Shown: positions 6,658 through 8,453 of the stretch, piece after piece
Position numbering within the stretch: the first letter of the stretch is position 1
How the letters are laid out: the number at the start of each line of letters is the position of its first letter
Assembly (NCBI GenBank): GCA_018825925.1
Contig: JAHKAT010000350.1
Coordinates: 1-8,453, forward strand
Length of the DNA stretch: 8,453 nucleotides
Source: Bacteroidota bacterium
GTDB taxonomy: Bacteria > Bacteroidota > Bacteroidia > Flavobacteriales_D > Crocinitomicaceae
Direction: 5' to 3'
The notes under the pieces: generated by a model
Database searches by the model: none
Told to the model about the DNA's origin: nothing
Seen by the model: the letters and a program-made list of their open reading frames with translations, nothing else
Program-made: the position numbers and the translations under genes

Positions 6658-8358
6658 TTATTCAGCTAAGGTTACAAATCCCTTGATGACTTTCGTTTGT
6701 CCTTTAAGGTCTTTGTATTCAATATTGTAAAAATACACTCCTTCTTCTAGTCGAGTACCTGTTTTTTGATCGAAACCATCCCAATAAATATTTGACTTTG
6801 AATACGCGTAAACATTTTGTCCCCAACGAGAAACTACATAGGCATTCGTGATGGTGGCATATTTAGGATCAAGTATAAATCGATCGTTTGTTCCATCTCC
6901 ATTCGGAGTGAAAACATTGGGCAGTTCGTATCCGAAATCTTTCGCTGGTCCTTCATCACATTCGACAACTTGAATCTCAATCACACTGGTACTATCGCAA
7001 CCTCCTTGGCTCGTAAACATTTTTGAATACACTCCTGTTGTTCCAACATTAGTTCCAAAAACAGGATGGGATAATCCTTCGCAAATTTGAACAAACTCAT
7101 ACGTTGATTCTGGGTCACAATTTCTAACTTGCTGTGTTTTACAAGTTGTATCGGCACAAGCTCCAACTCCTGTAATATGGCAAATCGTGAAAAATCCTTC
7201 TCCGGAAACAGCAGGGTCAAAAAAACCAGTGTTTGTATCAATGCATGTGCCACAACTAGCAGACCATTTACCTGATGAAACTACGGGATTATAGTCTTGA
7301 ACAGGATCTGTTGTTTTTACAATAACAGGATCATCAAACGAAGAAGAGCCAGGGGTTGTACCTTCCTTAATATTGACCGTATCGTTGAAGATACATTTGT
7401 ACTTGTCAGTTATAATCACAGAATAATCGCCCGGACAAAGATCACTTATCGATTGGGTGGAATCTCCAGTACTCCATATATATTTATAACCAGAAGCTCC
7501 ATTTTGTGGAATTGAACTTGCCGAACCATCGCATAAACTTAAACAGCTTTCGTCTGAAACTGAAAAATTGTTGCCTAACATTTGTAGCGTCCCAAAATCT
7601 CTACTTACAGAGCGAATATATCTTTCGTTTTCAACAGAATTAGGGATTCCGGGAGTTTCATCAACACCAACTGTACCTAGCGACCAGTTTGCTCGATTAA
7701 TGAAGCTATTGTTGGCTATGTTTTTCATACTTAAAACTTTACCAGCAGTTGTGCCTGGGAAATACACCATCGGATTTAAGTTCGCGCCTCCCCAGCTCAC
7801 ACTATGAGTAGGGTTTACACCTGTTGTCAAAGGAAGCTGAAATGCATCTGAAGCGTCGTTCATAGAAACTGTAGACCAATCTCCTCCAGAAACCCAAAGT
7901 TGATCTGCTGGATACGTAGGATTTGCAAAAGGCAATCCAGATGGCGACGTTATTGCTGATTCAAAAAAGTTAGAGTTGGAAGGCAAAATTAAACGTGAAT
8001 TACCGTCGTTTAACAAGCTATCTATCCCTGATATCAATGGGTTTTTATCCAAACTGTTATAAACAACTATTATCGTTCCTTGAGGGATACATGACCATAA
8101 AGGAGTATTCGCGAAACGCATCGCTCCAGTGGAAACACCTTCGGTTCCTGACCAGCCATTATTGTCATCAAAGATTACTTTTCGAAGATCCAAGCAAGGA
8201 ATATCATCTGTACATAGTGTGTCTCCAATAACAACGAACTCAACATACTCCTGACCGAAATTACCTTGAGAGATTTCATTAATTACTAAAGTTTGTGCGA
8301 TGCTATATTGAACCAAGATGGTAAATGCAATCGTTAATTGAATTAAGTACTTTTTCAT
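6658..8358 (-). CDS. Secreted surface protein: lamin-tail-like domain, SprB-like repeat, CHU_C type IX sorting domain
   Basis: Probable cell-surface or secreted adhesin-like protein of 566 residues exported by the type IX system. A signal peptide (1-21) is cut after YSIA before QTLVINEIS. The region 22 to about 240 starts with VINEISQG..GQEYVEFVVIGD and resembles lamin-tail-like domains of Bacteroidota surface proteins. A SprB-like repeat (about 272-330) has CDGSA, a YIWSTGDST..SISDLCPGDYSVIITD core and a following Cys. Next comes a GKWS...GFFDP repeat (about 341-412) and a CEG...VFG...GVYS...GGCDS repeat (about 413-467). The C-terminal CHU_C domain (about 478-566) has VFTPNGDGTNDRF, RWGQ.VY, WDG and GVYFYNI, the type B sorting signal of the type IX system. 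Sixteen cysteines, all after the signal peptide, suggest disulfides. I see no enzymatic motif. The regulator/kinase pair follows downstream on the same strand. Confidence 0.93.
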   Translation of the reverse strand: MKKYLIQLTIAFTILVQYSIAQTLVINEISQGNFGQEYVEFVVIGDTLCTDDIPCLDLRKVIFDDNNGWSGTEGVSTGAMRFANTPLWSCIPQGTIIVVYNSLDKNPLISGIDSLLNDGNSRLILPSNSNFFESAITSPSGLPFANPTYPADQLWVSGGDWSTVSMNDASDAFQLPLTTGVNPTHSVSWGGANLNPMVYFPGTTAGKVLSMKNIANNSFINRANWSLGTVGVDETPGIPNSVENERYIRSVSRDFGTLQMLGNNFSVSDESCLSLCDGSASSIPQNGASGYKYIWSTGDSTQSISDLCPGDYSVIITDKYKCIFNDTVNIKEGTTPGSSSFDDPVIVKTTDPVQDYNPVVSSGKWSASCGTCIDTNTGFFDPAVSGEGFFTICHITGVGACADTTCKTQQVRNCDPESTYEFVQICEGLSHPVFGTNVGTTGVYSKMFTSQGGCDSTSVIEIQVVECDEGPAKDFGYELPNVFTPNGDGTNDRFILDPKYATITNAYVVSRWGQNVYAYSKSNIYWDGFDQKTGTRLEEGVYFYNIEYKDLKGQTKVIKGFVTLAE

Positions 8359-8378
8359 TATATAGAATAGTTAAAATT

Positions 8379-8453
8379 TTATTTCAATTTAATTTTTTCT
8401 GCCACAATTTTTGAATTGTAAAAGGTAGACGCCATGTCTTCAAAAATAGTTGC
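8379..8453 (-). CDS. Possible 3' end of a further - strand gene (partial, uncertain)
   Basis: From the right edge one - strand frame is open for 24 codons to a TAA, giving a tail beginning ATIFEDMASTFYNS and ending KIKLK, 20 bases before the surface-protein start. It would make that gene second in an operon. Support is thin: a second - strand frame is also open for 22 codons, and on the + strand an ATG at 8434 preceded by AAAAGG could be the start of a divergent gene (MSSKIV...). I do not recognise the peptide. Confidence 0.3.
   Translation of the reverse strand, partial: ATIFEDMASTFYNSKIVAEKIKLK

Noticed and set aside
6817..8231. Several + strand frames of 69-79 codons and one - strand frame of 90 codons inside the surface-protein gene
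   Set aside because: All overlap a long gene with signal peptide, repeats and sorting domain intact from end to end; none has a domain or a plausible ribosome site.
8383..8409. TGGCAG followed by A/T-rich sequence on the - strand as a second sigma-54 promoter
   Set aside because: The -24-like TGGCA is present, but the obligatory GC at the right spacing is TA.
8441..8448. TATTTTTG on the - strand, matching TAnnTTTG, as a promoter for the surface-protein gene
   Set aside because: The matching -33 region would lie outside the window, and the string may fall inside the possible upstream gene.

Overview
The window is AT-rich and looks like Bacteroidota, probably a Flavobacteriia- or Cytophagia-like member. 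The reasons are a surface protein ending in a type IX secretion type B (CHU_C, gliding-motility-associated) sorting domain with SprB-like repeats, a small PorT-like outer-membrane beta-barrel protein, a hybrid histidine kinase of a build common in that phylum, and mostly weak or absent Shine-Dalgarno sequences. I cannot place it more finely. There are seven well-supported protein genes, one of them cut by the left edge. No RNA gene, mobile element or CRISPR array is visible, and no gene-free stretch exceeds about 120 bases.

Left half, + strand (1-4589). A hybrid histidine kinase with its own receiver and HPt domains (5' end outside the window) is followed 9 bases later by an NtrC-type sigma-54 activator. 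After a 118-base spacer come a stand-alone receiver protein and, 2 bases further on, an outer-membrane beta-barrel protein. The spacer holds a candidate -24/-12 promoter (3414-3429) with exact GG-N10-GC spacing. About 60 bases upstream of it lie two TTCAA-A-TTGAA palindromes, where activator sites would be expected. An intrinsic terminator (4626-4659) lies beyond the barrel gene, inside the 3' end of the opposing gene. My reading is a local circuit: kinase His to receiver Asp to HPt His to the receiver of the sigma-54 activator, which then turns on the receiver and barrel operon next door. The second receiver may compete for, or drain, phosphate from the same HPt. Every conserved phosphotransfer residue needed is present; the wiring itself is inferred.

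Right half, - strand (4593-8453). A classical OmpR-type regulator and membrane histidine kinase overlap by an ATGA and run toward the left-hand system, meeting it tail to tail with 3 bases between stop codons. Upstream of them, in the same direction, is a 566-residue secreted, cysteine-rich surface protein: signal peptide, lamin-tail-like domain, SprB-like and other adhesin-type repeats, and CHU_C domain. No terminator is visible in the 35 bases between it and the regulator, so the three may be co-transcribed. The last 95 bases hold either the end of another - strand gene or the start of a divergent + strand gene; the sequence does not decide.
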